From positions 2,418,001 through 2,482,000 of the forward strand of contig NZ_CP019044.1 of assembly GCF_001953055.1 (NCBI RefSeq): a stretch of DNA of 64,000 nucleotides, read 5' to 3'. Under the pieces are notes generated by a model. That model was not told the origin of the DNA. It worked only from the letters and a program-made list of their open reading frames with translations, and made no database searches. This document shows positions 35,849-44,599 of this stretch, piece by piece (positions within the stretch are counted from its first letter, which is position 1; each line of letters opens with the position of its first letter). The position numbers and the translations under genes are program-made. This DNA comes from Salaquimonas pukyongi (lineage in GTDB: Bacteria; Pseudomonadota; Alphaproteobacteria; Rhizobiales; Rhizobiaceae).

Positions 35849-37224
35849 TACTGTTTCCTCAGATGATAGGATTTCGGCCTGGTCAGCGCCTGATAGGCCA
35901 GTTTCGAAAGACCGGCGCCGCGGCCGGTATCCTTGCACCCCGTCCAGCATAGGGCCGGATCGAGATAATCACAGCGGTTCATGAAAACCGTTCCGGTTTG
36001 AAGGCGATCGCCAATGGCTTCGGCAATCGCACTGTCCCTGGTCCACACCGAGGCAGTCAGCCCGAAGCGGCAATCGTTCATCAGGTCAATGGCTTCCTCG
36101 TCATCCTTGACCGGCATGATGCCCACGACGGGACCGAAGCTCTCATCGCGCATCACCCGCATGTCATGGGTAACGTTGGTGAGAATTTGCGGCGTCAGGT
36201 AAGCGCCACCATCATCGGCCGGCATTTTTTCAATGTGCGCCACGGCACCATCGGCCAGCGCCTCCTCGATTTGCGCACGAACTTCACGGGCAAAGCGGAC
36301 ATTCGCCATTGGTCCCATGGTGGTGTCAGGATCAAGCGGGTTTCCCAGCTTTTGCGCTTTCACCCAGACGGCAGCCTTCTCAACAAACGCTTCATACAGG
36401 CTCTCGTGAACATAAATGCGCTCAATGCCGCAACAGCACTGGCCGGCGTTGAACATGGCACCATCCATCAGCGTGTCGACAGCCTGTTCTAGATCGGCAT
36501 CGGCGCGCACATAACCGGGGTCCTTGCCGCCAAGCTCGGTGGAAACGGGAATGAACGTACCGGCAGCAGCCCGCTCCATGGCCTGGCCACCGCCAACGGA
36601 ACCGGTAAAGTTCACAAAATCCACCCGCCGTTCGGCAATCAGGGCAGATGTGCTGTCGTGATCGAGAACCACATTCTGAAACACGTCTGCGGGCACCCCT
36701 GCCTTCTGGAATGCCTCTGCAAGATGCTCACCGACCTGCAGGGTTTGCTGGGCGTGTTTCAAGATAACTGTGTTTCCGGCAATCAGCGCCGGTGCGATCG
36801 TGTTGATCGCGGTCATGTAGGGATAATTCCAAGGTGCCACCACGAGCACCGTTCCCCAGGGAACATGCTTGATCATTCTGGTGAAGGCATCGCTGTCCTC
36901 CACCATCATGGGCGCAAGGCTTTCGGCGGCAATTTCCGCCATATAAGTCGCACGCTCGGAAAAACCGCCAAATTCACCGCCATACCGCACAGGCCGCCCC
37001 ATCTGGTGGGCCAGTTCCGTTGCCATGCGGTCGGTTTCAGCGCCGATAATATCCCGGGCCTTCAGCACAAGGTCGATACGCTCCTGCAGCGGTCTTTCAG
37101 CCCAGGCAGATTGCGCCTTGCGGGCACGGTCAGCCGCTGCATGAGCATCTTCACGGCTGAGCACCTCACGGGTGAGGTAAACCGAGCCGTCGATCGGTGA
37201 AACAAGGTCTACTGATTTTGTCAT
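35848..37224 (-). CDS. NAD(P)-dependent aldehyde dehydrogenase
   Basis: About 458 residues. GTVLVVAPWNYP and VSTELGGKDPGYV with the general-base Glu, and NAGQCCCGIERIYVH with the catalytic Cys, are all present; the late EAIGDRLQTGTVFMN block is normal. Three neighbouring Cys are unusual but do occur in the family. The frame is open to 37302; the ATG at 37224 opens the recognisable domain. It follows the glutamine-synthetase-like gene by 119 bases and is coupled to the alcohol dehydrogenase. Confidence 0.9.
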   Translation of the reverse strand: MTKSVDLVSPIDGSVYLTREVLSREDAHAAADRARKAQSAWAERPLQERIDLVLKARDIIGAETDRMATELAHQMGRPVRYGGEFGGFSERATYMAEIAAESLAPMMVEDSDAFTRMIKHVPWGTVLVVAPWNYPYMTAINTIAPALIAGNTVILKHAQQTLQVGEHLAEAFQKAGVPADVFQNVVLDHDSTSALIAERRVDFVNFTGSVGGGQAMERAAAGTFIPVSTELGGKDPGYVRADADLEQAVDTLMDGAMFNAGQCCCGIERIYVHESLYEAFVEKAAVWVKAQKLGNPLDPDTTMGPMANVRFAREVRAQIEEALADGAVAHIEKMPADDGGAYLTPQILTNVTHDMRVMRDESFGPVVGIMPVKDDEEAIDLMNDCRFGLTASVWTRDSAIAEAIGDRLQTGTVFMNRCDYLDPALCWTGCKDTGRGAGLSKLAYQALTRPKSYHLRKQ

Positions 37225-37343
37225 TGGTCGTGTCCACATCCGGAAACTGGTGTTGAGACTCATGGCCCGGATTTTCCATGTGCCGTCGTCGATCATTGCC
37301 ATATGAAAAGGCGGATATGCTTCGATAATGCCTTTGCCAGGGG

Positions 37344-38708
37344 TCAGGCTCTTTCAAAGCCCCGTGCAACCTCCCAGTCGGTCACCACGCGGTCAAACTC
37401 TTCCTGCTCCACCTCCGCTGCCCTGGTGTAGTGATCAACCACCCAGTCCCCCATCGCCTTGCGCAGCATTTTCGAGTTTCTCAGGGTTTCGGTTGCAGCG
37501 CGAAGCGTGTTCGGAACTTCCGGCACATCTTTCATGGCGTAAAGGTCACCGGTGACCGGTGGCGGCAGTTCCAGCCCCTCCTCTATGCCGGCAAGTCCTG
37601 CCGCAAGCTGGGCCGCGCAGGCCAGATAGGGGTTGATGTCCGAACCGGGAATGCGGCACTCAATCCGCACGCCCTTGGTGTCTTCTCCCACAAGCCGGAA
37701 CCCGGCGGTGCGGTTGTCGACCGACCAGGCCGTCTTGGTGGGGGCAAAGGTCCCGGCAACGAACCGCTTGTAGCTGTTCACATAGGGTGCCAGAAACACC
37801 ATGGTATCCGGCGCATATTTGATCAGACCGGCAACGTAATGGCCCATCAGGGCAGACATCGAACGTTCCCCGTCAGGGTCATGAAAAGCGTTGTTCTTGC
37901 CCTTGAACAGCGACTGGTGAATGTGCGCCGCACTGCCGACCTTGCGGTGGTCCCACTTCGGCATGAAGGTCACCGCATGGCCATAGGCATCGGCGATTTC
38001 CTTCACCGCCTGCTTGGCGATCGTATGGTGATCTGCTGCAAGCAGGGCATCCGCATAACGGATGTTGAGTTCTTCCTGGCCTGTTTCCGCCTCACCCTTG
38101 GTATTTTCAACCGGTACGCCGGCGCCGACCAGCAGGTTGCGGATCGGCCGCATCACATGTTCTTCCTTGGTGGTTTGAAGGATGTGATAATCCTCATTGT
38201 ATCCGCTTATCGGCGCCAGATCGCGGAAGCCGCCCTGGCGGATTTCGTCATAGCTGTTCTCGAATAAAAAGAACTCAAGCTCCGTTGCCATGTAAGGCGT
38301 AAGGCCCATTGCCTCGGCCCGCGCCACTTGCGCCTTCAATATCTGCCGCGGTGAATGGGGCACCGGCTCATGGGTGTGATGGTCCATGAGATCGCACAGC
38401 ACCAGCGCTGTGCCTTCAAGCCAGGGCAGAAGACGCAGCGTCGAAAGATCGGGCTTCATGACGTAATCGCCATAGCCGGCCTCCCAGCTGGTCGCCGCAT
38501 AGCCGTCGGGTGTCCCCATCTCCAGATCGGTTGCCAGCAGATAGTTGCAGCAATGGGTTTCCTCATGGCCCGACTCGATAAAGTTCTGCACATGGAACCG
38601 CTTGCCCATCAGCCGGCCCTGCATGTCGATCAGGCAGACAAGAACGGTATCGATGCTCCCTTCGCCGGCAAGGCGTTTCAATTCATCAAAGGACAGATTC
38701 GCGGACAT
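37344..38708 (-). CDS. Glutamine-synthetase-like gamma-glutamyl ligase
   Basis: 454 residues. VCLIDMQGRLMGKRF is the beta-grasp start, ATELEFFLF and GEAETGQEELNIRYADAL are the metal sites, FMPKWDHRKVGSAAHIHQSLF carries the ATP/His region (FMPKW..GSAAHIH) and NRTAGFRLV..RIECRIPGSDINPYL the end of the active site. This subgroup usually joins glutamate to amines (PuuA, IpuC, GlnA4-like) rather than to ammonia, and housekeeping glnA has a different N-terminus and a glnB neighbour. AAGAGA lies before the ATG at 38708; an upstream frame is open. Confidence 0.85.
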   Translation of the reverse strand: MSANLSFDELKRLAGEGSIDTVLVCLIDMQGRLMGKRFHVQNFIESGHEETHCCNYLLATDLEMGTPDGYAATSWEAGYGDYVMKPDLSTLRLLPWLEGTALVLCDLMDHHTHEPVPHSPRQILKAQVARAEAMGLTPYMATELEFFLFENSYDEIRQGGFRDLAPISGYNEDYHILQTTKEEHVMRPIRNLLVGAGVPVENTKGEAETGQEELNIRYADALLAADHHTIAKQAVKEIADAYGHAVTFMPKWDHRKVGSAAHIHQSLFKGKNNAFHDPDGERSMSALMGHYVAGLIKYAPDTMVFLAPYVNSYKRFVAGTFAPTKTAWSVDNRTAGFRLVGEDTKGVRIECRIPGSDINPYLACAAQLAAGLAGIEEGLELPPPVTGDLYAMKDVPEVPNTLRAATETLRNSKMLRKAMGDWVVDHYTRAAEVEQEEFDRVVTDWEVARGFERA

Positions 38709-38836
38709 GGCAGTTCTCTTTTCTGGACCGTTTTGCATTTGATTGGCGCCGTGCGCCGGGGACAGCGACTTTCCATCAACTGTGTTTTGCACTCAGGTTT
38801 TTCGTTTCCCCCGCCAAAACCCGAATTGTTCTGACG

Positions 38837-38859
38837 TTTCCGCCATCGATTGGCGGAAA
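38837..38859. other. Hairpin in the dctP-ligase gap
   Basis: TTTCCGCCA (38837-38845) and TGGCGGAAA (38851-38859) form a perfect 9-bp stem with a 5-base loop. It is the second of two hairpins read in order on the minus strand after dctP. Confidence 0.55.
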
Positions 38860-38860
38860 A

Positions 38861-38891
38861 TTGGAAAGGGGGCGGCACAAATCCGCCCCCT
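38861..38891 (-). terminator. GC-rich hairpin after dctP, probable partial terminator
   Basis: AGGGGGCGG (38867-38875) pairs with CCGCCCCCT (38883-38891) around CACAAAT. On the minus strand it lies 8 bases past the dctP stop and is followed by TTTCC and TTTT. It would protect the 3' end of the transporter mRNA and lower read-through into the ligase and dehydrogenases. Confidence 0.7.
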
Positions 38892-38898
38892 ATCGTGG

Positions 38899-39933
38899 TC
38901 AGGAATAGCGGTATGGCCGTCCTGCCTTTTTCATGTCGGCATTGTATTTCTTGAAGATCTCGACAACCTTCGCCTTGGTTTCCGACTCGGCGGCAACCTC
39001 CTCCCAGAATTTCTGGGCCGCGTCCTCAACCTGCTGCCACTCGGCATCGGGGATCGAGGTCAGCTGCATTTTGCTGCCGTTCACGCGAAGGCTTGCCTCA
39101 CCGCCCCAATACCACCACTGGCGATAATAGTGCGACTGTTCGCAGCAGACCTGGAACAGGGTCTGAAGATCTTCAGGCACTTCATTCCAGCGGTCCATAT
39201 TGGCAAAGAAATGGCCAATCCAGGCGCCTGAAATGTTGTTGGTCAGGAAGTAGTTGGTCACATCTGCCCAGCCGACCGTGTAGTCCTCGGTAATGCCTGA
39301 CCAGGCAATTCCGTCGAGTTCACCGGTCTGCACGGCAACCTCGATGTCTTCCCATGGCAGCGTCACCGGCACCACACCGAACTGGCTGAGGAAACGCCCT
39401 GCTGTCGGGAAGGTGAAGACCCTTTTGCCTTTGAGATCAGCAAGGCTGTTGATCGGATCCTTGGTGGCAAAGTGACACGGATCCCACGAGCCGGCCGACA
39501 CATGCTTGACGCCGACCTTGGAGTATTCACCATCCCAAATCTCGTTCAGCCCGTACTGGTTAAACAGCACCGGCACGTCGAGAGAGTAACGGCTGGCAAA
39601 CGGGAAGTAGCCTCCGAACACGGTGACTTCCGTCGGTGACGCCATGGAATCATCGTCCGACTGCACGGCGTCGATTGTTCCACGCTGCATGGCGCCAAAC
39701 AGTTCACCGGTTGGCACCAGCTGATCTGCGAAGAACAGTTCAATCTGCATGCGATCGCCGGCGATCTTGTTGAACTTGTCGATGGCCGGTTTGACCACGT
39801 GCTCGGCAAGCGCAGGGCCTGCATAGGTCTGCATGCGCCATTTGATGGTCGACTGTGCAAGTGCCGGTGTGGCAAGCGCCGCAGCCGGTGCGGCAGCTGC
39901 CGCTCCCTTGATAAAGCTACGTCGTGTCGTCAT
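38899..39933 (-). CDS. dctP: TRAP transporter substrate-binding protein (DctP family)
   Basis: 344 residues. A twin-arginine-like signal (TTRRSFIKGAAAAAPAAALA) precedes the mature DctP domain; GTIDAVQSDDDSM, FPTAGRFLSQFG and VAVQTGELDGIAWSG are typical family blocks. The family usually binds a carboxylate through a conserved Arg (here probably in TAGRFLSQ). It captures the substrate in the periplasm for DctQM. The signal peptide places it 97 bases after dctM. The subgroup with the WSG motif is found for amino- or keto-acid-like ligands, so the substrate is uncertain. Confidence 0.9.
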   Translation of the reverse strand: MTTRRSFIKGAAAAAPAAALATPALAQSTIKWRMQTYAGPALAEHVVKPAIDKFNKIAGDRMQIELFFADQLVPTGELFGAMQRGTIDAVQSDDDSMASPTEVTVFGGYFPFASRYSLDVPVLFNQYGLNEIWDGEYSKVGVKHVSAGSWDPCHFATKDPINSLADLKGKRVFTFPTAGRFLSQFGVVPVTLPWEDIEVAVQTGELDGIAWSGITEDYTVGWADVTNYFLTNNISGAWIGHFFANMDRWNEVPEDLQTLFQVCCEQSHYYRQWWYWGGEASLRVNGSKMQLTSIPDAEWQQVEDAAQKFWEEVAAESETKAKVVEIFKKYNADMKKAGRPYRYS

Positions 39934-40030
39934 ATCGTCCTCCTTTAGTGCTCTGCCTGTTGTTTGAAAGCTCGGTTAGGTCATCGACTCATAAACAGGG
40001 TCAATTATATGGGGCATGACCGAGTGCTTT

Positions 40031-41353
40031 CTATTTTCCGTAGACCGTTTCAGGCAGCCAAAGCGCGATCTGCGGAAATGACATGATGAGGATCAGCGCC
40101 AGGACCATCACACCAACGAAAGGTGCAATGGAAGAATAGATATCCCGGAGCGTGATTTCGGGCGGCGCCATCGCCCGCATCAAAAAAAGATTGTAGCCAA
40201 AGGGCGGCGTCATATAGGCGATCTGGGTGGTGATCGTATAAAGCACGCCGTACCAGATGAGATCGAAGCCAAGCAACTTGACCAGCGGCACGTAGAGCGG
40301 GGCGACAATGACCAGCATCGCCGTGTCGTCGAGAAAGGTTCCCATCAGGATGAACGACAACTGCATGAGGATCAAAATGGTCCATGGATCAAGGCCCAGC
40401 CGTTCGGTGAACAGATCATCGATCGCACCCACCGCTCCCAGGCCGTCAAACACGGCACCAAATCCCAGCGCGGCAAGAATAATCCACATGAACATGCAGG
40501 AAATCGCCAGCGTCTGACGAACCGAAACCTCAAAGACCTTGCGGGTCATTCGTCCTTTCAGCACCGCGGCACCGAAAGCGGTTAGCGCACCGATGGCCGA
40601 ACTCTCCACCAGCGATGTCCAGCCATTGATGAATGGAACCATCATAGCAGCGAAGATTATCAGCGGCAGCAGCCCCGCCCGCAAAAGCCGCAGCTTTTCC
40701 GCCAGCGGAACCTTGCGTTCCTCTTCCGGCAATGCAGGGCCGAGCGCGGGCTGCAATTTGCAGCGCACATAAATGTAAACGACAAAAAGCGCCGCCATCA
40801 AAAGACCAGGGACAACGCCTGCCAGCCAGAGCTGGCCGACCGGCTGTCGGGCAATCATGGCATAGAGCACCAGCACGACCGACGGCGGCACCAGAATACC
40901 GAGGGAGGAGCCGGCCTGAATGACGCCGGTAACCATGCGTTTGTCGTAGCCGCGCCGCAGCAGTTCGGGCAGCGCGATCGTTGCGCCGATTGCCATGCCG
41001 GCAACCGACAGACCGTTCATTGCCGAGATCAGCACCATCAGCCCGATGGTACCGATGGCAAGCCCGCCATTTACCGGCCCCATCCAGACATGGAACATCT
41101 TGTAAAGATCATCCGCAATGCGGGACTCCGACAGCACATATCCCATGAAGATGAACATCGGCAGGGTGAGCAGCGGATACCATTTCATCAGCTTCATGGC
41201 GGATGAGAAGGGAATGTCCGAGCCACCGGTTCCCCACAGGGCAATGGCAGCAATGGCGGCAACTGCCCCGATTGCTCCAAACACGCGCTGGCCTGTAAAC
41301 AGCATCACCATCATCGTGGCGAACATGAAGATCGCGATCATCTCCTGGGACAT
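40031..41353 (-). CDS. dctM: TRAP transporter large permease (DctM)
   Basis: 440 residues with about 12 membrane helices. ISAMNGLSVAGMAIGATIALPELLRRGY and GSSLGILVPPSVVLVLY are the conserved scoop motifs (NGLSVAGMAIG, LGILVPPS), and GTFLDDTAMLVIVAPLYVPL is the second pseudo-repeat. It drives substrate import with the Na+ gradient, together with DctQ and DctP. The start abuts the DctQ stop at 41353. Confidence 0.93.
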   Translation of the reverse strand: MSQEMIAIFMFATMMVMLFTGQRVFGAIGAVAAIAAIALWGTGGSDIPFSSAMKLMKWYPLLTLPMFIFMGYVLSESRIADDLYKMFHVWMGPVNGGLAIGTIGLMVLISAMNGLSVAGMAIGATIALPELLRRGYDKRMVTGVIQAGSSLGILVPPSVVLVLYAMIARQPVGQLWLAGVVPGLLMAALFVVYIYVRCKLQPALGPALPEEERKVPLAEKLRLLRAGLLPLIIFAAMMVPFINGWTSLVESSAIGALTAFGAAVLKGRMTRKVFEVSVRQTLAISCMFMWIILAALGFGAVFDGLGAVGAIDDLFTERLGLDPWTILILMQLSFILMGTFLDDTAMLVIVAPLYVPLVKLLGFDLIWYGVLYTITTQIAYMTPPFGYNLFLMRAMAPPEITLRDIYSSIAPFVGVMVLALILIMSFPQIALWLPETVYGK

Positions 41354-41919
41354 CAGATTTCAACTCCCCGGAGTTTGGCAATGTCCCTGATGAGTTCGGC
41401 AATCGCCTGTAACAGCATCAGGAACACGCCAATACACATGATGGTCTTGATCGGCCACAAATAGGGCCGCCACGCAGTCGGGCTGCGTTCCAGAAAACCC
41501 AGTTCGGAAGAACCGGTCAGCAGACCCGTCAAGAAACCGTAGGCATCCCCGCCAAAGTGCCCCAGCGAATAGGCAGTGGACGTCAGCCCCCCATGCAACA
41601 AAACACCCAGATAGAAAATCAGGAACAGCACCGTGATCGCATCGACCTGGGCTTTCCGCCTGGCCGACCATTCGCCGTAAAACAGGTCCATGCGCACATT
41701 CGATCCAAGCTGAATGGAGTAAGGACCGCCCAGCATATAGTAAGCCACCATGGCAAACTGCGCGATTTCGAGCGTCCACAGCGACGGCAGGAAGAAGGTC
41801 TTTGAGATGGACGACCACAGCAAAACGCCAATCATCACAAAAATCCCGTACATGATGATGCGGCCGATGCGGCGGTTCATCCTGTCAACAAGCCGGACAA
41901 ATGAGATTGCGAAATTCAC
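41353..41919 (-). CDS. dctQ: TRAP transporter small permease (DctQ)
   Basis: About 188 residues with four membrane helices. The pattern FAISFVRLVDRMNRRIGRII, then ILLWSSISKTFF-like and YMLGGPYSIQLGSNVRMDLF, matches the small permease. A GTG at 41919 overlaps the stop of the hydrolase gene as GTGA and has GGGAG 8 bases upstream, so it is the preferred start; the ATG at 41934 is an alternative. Confidence 0.85.
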   Translation of the reverse strand: MNFAISFVRLVDRMNRRIGRIIMYGIFVMIGVLLWSSISKTFFLPSLWTLEIAQFAMVAYYMLGGPYSIQLGSNVRMDLFYGEWSARRKAQVDAITVLFLIFYLGVLLHGGLTSTAYSLGHFGGDAYGFLTGLLTGSSELGFLERSPTAWRPYLWPIKTIMCIGVFLMLLQAIAELIRDIAKLRGVEI

Positions 41920-42752
41920 GCCTGCTGCTCCCATTGTAATTCGAAACCCGTCAGCGCTTCCAGCAGGACCTTGTGCAGAAGCTGTGCCATCTCCCGGCAC
42001 TGAAGGTCGCTGGCAATCAGATCGCTGCGGATTTCTATCATCACGTTGGGAAGGCGATTTGCAATGGCATGCAGTTTCAGGGTGTGGGTAACACCATCTT
42101 GCGGTCCATAAGGTTCGTTGCGGCGCACGACATGGCTGCTGTGGCGCGGCAGGGAGGAAAGCATTGCATCTGCCAGCCGCGAATCTTCATCATGCAATAT
42201 GCCAAGCTCCACCTCACGGCGCGTGCCGAAATACACTGGTGTAAAGCTGTGGATGGTAATCAGCACCGATCCGGCAGGCAGTGCTTTTACCGCGTCCTCT
42301 ACAGCCTGCTTGAACGGCATGTAATAGCGCGAGACACGCTGCTTCCTGTCCTCACTTGCAAGACGCTCATTGCCGGGTATCCGGTGGATTTCACTTCGCT
42401 CCACAATGGCATCTGATGCCGAAGGCGGCCGGTTGCAGTCGTAGACAAGCCGCGAGACTTCACCAAGCACACACGGTGCATTCAGCAGTTCGGAAAGAAA
42501 GAGCGACACCTGCCGGGCACCGGGATCCCAGGCAGCATGGCTGCTGGCAACTTCCTTGGAAACTCCCAGGCCTGCAAAAGCTTCGGGAATGTGGTTGGAA
42601 GCATGCTCGCAAACGATCAGAGCCGGAAACCGGCCACCCGAATTAAGCGTGGTAACAACGCTCCCCTCGGTCTGACTTTCTGCTGCCGGTGCCGCCAAGC
42701 TTTCCTCCTCACAGTTTGCTGCCATCGGGCAGAATTGAATATTTCTCTTCAC
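41916..42752 (-). CDS. N-formylglutamate amidohydrolase family hydrolase
   Basis: About 278 residues. VCEHASNHIPEAF, HAAWDPGARQVSLFLSELL (Zn-binding region), RLVYDCNRPP and TIHSFTPVYFG are the family motifs. The known enzyme cleaves N-formyl-glutamate in histidine breakdown (HutG). No hut gene is nearby; here the context (gamma-glutamyl ligase, dehydrogenases, TRAP transporter) suggests it may cleave a gamma-glutamyl amide instead. Start is GTG 42752 or ATG 42725; neither has a strong ribosome site. First gene of the minus-strand cluster. Confidence 0.85.
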   Translation of the reverse strand: MKRNIQFCPMAANCEEESLAAPAAESQTEGSVVTTLNSGGRFPALIVCEHASNHIPEAFAGLGVSKEVASSHAAWDPGARQVSLFLSELLNAPCVLGEVSRLVYDCNRPPSASDAIVERSEIHRIPGNERLASEDRKQRVSRYYMPFKQAVEDAVKALPAGSVLITIHSFTPVYFGTRREVELGILHDEDSRLADAMLSSLPRHSSHVVRRNEPYGPQDGVTHTLKLHAIANRLPNVMIEIRSDLIASDLQCREMAQLLHKVLLEALTGFELQWEQQA

Positions 42753-42827
42753 TTCTTTTCAAAATGTCAATATTTTTTCTTTTCTGGGATCGCAGTTCAT
42801 CCTATGTTGCCATGAAGGAGAACGGCA
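42753..42827. promoter_or_regulatory. Divergent promoter region with a repeated TTCTTTTC
   Basis: The 75-base gap between the hydrolase and the RpiR regulator is A/T-rich. TTCTTTTC occurs twice, at 42753-42760 and 42777-42784, 24 bases apart. It is a candidate operator for the regulator. AAGGAG at 42815-42820 is the ribosome site for the TTG start. Confidence 0.4.
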
Positions 42828-43691
42828 TTGAGCACCACCACCGTTGCTGAGCGCCTTAGGGAGAAAGGCGACAGCCTTACGCGCGCCGAGCGGCAGCTTG
42901 CAGACATCATCCTGATGAATTACCCGGCCTCCGGACTTGGCACCATCACCACGATGGCCGAAGCCGCAGCCGTCTCCACACCTACTGTCGCACGCCTGGT
43001 TCAAAAGCTGGGATTTTCAGGCTTCCCGGACTTTCAGGCAGCTTTGCGCCATGAACTGAACGAGAAGATATCCGGCCCGATTGCACGGCGGGATGTCTGG
43101 GCAGACAATGCGCCCGATGCCCACATCATGAATCGGTTTACCGACTCGGTGATCGGCAACATTCGCCAAACCCTTGGCGATATCGCGCCGGAAACCTTTG
43201 ATCGGGCATGTGCTCTGTTGAGCGACCGCAAGCGAACGGTTTATGTCGTAGGCGGACGGATCACGCGGACACTGGCTGACTATTTCTTTCTGCTTTCGCA
43301 GGTCATGCGAGAAAAGGTCACCCATATCAATTCCAACTCCAACGCATGGCCCCATTATCTGCTCGACATCAAGGCAGGTGATGTTGTTGTGATCTTCGAT
43401 ATCCGCCGCTACGAAAACAGCACGCTCCGGCTCGCTGAAATGGCAGCCAAAAAGAAAGCGGAAATCATTTTGTTCACCGACCAGTGGAAGTCGCCGATTG
43501 CATCGCGGGCAAGCGTCTGTTTCTGCAACCGCATCGCGGTACCGTCAGCCTGGGATTCTCTGGTGACCTGCATGTTGTTGTCGGAATTGGTGATCGCCGA
43601 AGTGCAGGAACGTATCTGGCCGAACACGCGCAAGCGCATGGAGGAACTCGACCAGCTCTTCGACGAAACCCGCTTTTTCAGGAAATTCTGA
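42828..43691 (+). CDS. MurR/RpiR family transcriptional regulator
   Basis: 287 residues. An N-terminal HTH (ITTMAEAAAVSTPTVARLVQKLGFSGFPDFQ, here TMAEAAAVSTPTVARL) precedes a SIS domain near 120-260 (RTVYVVGGRITRTLADYFF, VVVIFDIRRYENSTLRLAE, EIILFTDQWKSPIA). The start is TTG with AAGGAG at 7 bases; no ATG fits. It is divergent from the TRAP/ligase cluster and is its likely regulator. The ligand is unknown; SIS domains often bind phosphosugars, which would be odd for an amine pathway. Confidence 0.9.
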   Translation: MSTTTVAERLREKGDSLTRAERQLADIILMNYPASGLGTITTMAEAAAVSTPTVARLVQKLGFSGFPDFQAALRHELNEKISGPIARRDVWADNAPDAHIMNRFTDSVIGNIRQTLGDIAPETFDRACALLSDRKRTVYVVGGRITRTLADYFFLLSQVMREKVTHINSNSNAWPHYLLDIKAGDVVVIFDIRRYENSTLRLAEMAAKKKAEIILFTDQWKSPIASRASVCFCNRIAVPSAWDSLVTCMLLSELVIAEVQERIWPNTRKRMEELDQLFDETRFFRKF

Positions 43692-43739
43692 TCGGCACTT
43701 CAGGCGCAGGCCTGATCCGGCAAACGTTCAAAACAGCAT

Positions 43740-44498
43740 TCAGTTCAACCCGGCCAGTTCAAGCTGGTCGGGCCGGGTGCATTCGAGGGTAACATCCCGC
43801 ATGATCACGACGGCGCCGCGAACACTCCCGCCTGAACCAACATGCGGAATCATCTCGCAGTGCATGATGGCGCTTTCCCCCGGCTTCTTGCAATGATCCA
43901 ACAGGTGATAATACTGAACGCTTTGCCCCTGATAGCATTGCTCCAGATATGTGCGGGCACGTCCTTCAAATCGCTCGGCGCCAATGAGTTCTGCCACACG
44001 GCGGCCAGCGATATCGTTCGGAATTCGATTGTAGAAAAGTGCATTGCCGCAGCTGGTGCGGCGATAGGTGCTGGTGCAGTCTATGATGGATATGCGCAGG
44101 TTCGAGGAAAACAGATCATCGGAACACTCGCTATCCAGAAGCTCTGCCAATTCCCGGGGATTGCCGGAAACACGGTCAATCCGCTCCGACATCTGTTGCT
44201 CTGCAACGGGTGCGCGCGGGGCACCCTGCCCCTCGATATACTCACCTATCAGCTCATTGACGTCCTCCAAAGCCTGAGTTCCCAGGAGATGGTCATTGCC
44301 TGTCAGTGCGAGCTTGAGAAGGAAATCGACCTGCTGCTTTCGTTGCCACAAGTCGGCTGGGCGAAGGCGAACGATTTCCTGTCTTTTCTTTTCCAGTTCC
44401 CTGTCAAGCCGATTGACTGCATCTTCGTTGTGCAGCCCAATGGCCTGAAGGATCTCTTCCTCCAACAGGTGAAACTGCTTGACCAACATGGCTAGCAT
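43740..44498 (-). CDS. PAS-domain protein with an N-terminal helical domain
   Basis: 252 residues. Residues 1-90 are helical and charged (MLAMLVKQFHLLEEEILQAI..DLWQRKQQVDFLLKL). Residues ~120-240 look like a PAS domain (ISIIDCTSTYRRTSCGNALF, IPNDIAGRRVAELIG, RGAVVIMRDVTLE). There is no kinase, GGDEF or HTH part. AGGAG lies 9 bases before the ATG. The N-terminal domain resembles the small protein encoded at 46144-46425, which is also beside a LuxR-type gene. Possibly it is a sensor for the adjacent LuxR protein; inference only. Confidence 0.75.
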   Translation of the reverse strand: MLAMLVKQFHLLEEEILQAIGLHNEDAVNRLDRELEKKRQEIVRLRPADLWQRKQQVDFLLKLALTGNDHLLGTQALEDVNELIGEYIEGQGAPRAPVAEQQMSERIDRVSGNPRELAELLDSECSDDLFSSNLRISIIDCTSTYRRTSCGNALFYNRIPNDIAGRRVAELIGAERFEGRARTYLEQCYQGQSVQYYHLLDHCKKPGESAIMHCEMIPHVGSGGSVRGAVVIMRDVTLECTRPDQLELAGLN

Positions 44499-44599
44499 CA
44501 AACCGTTCTCCTCCTCGCGCAAAAACAAGGCCACGGCCATTCCGCCCGGCCTTGTGCGCAGTGCCCGCAAGCCGGTACGTCACCGGCGCAATCCTTGTG

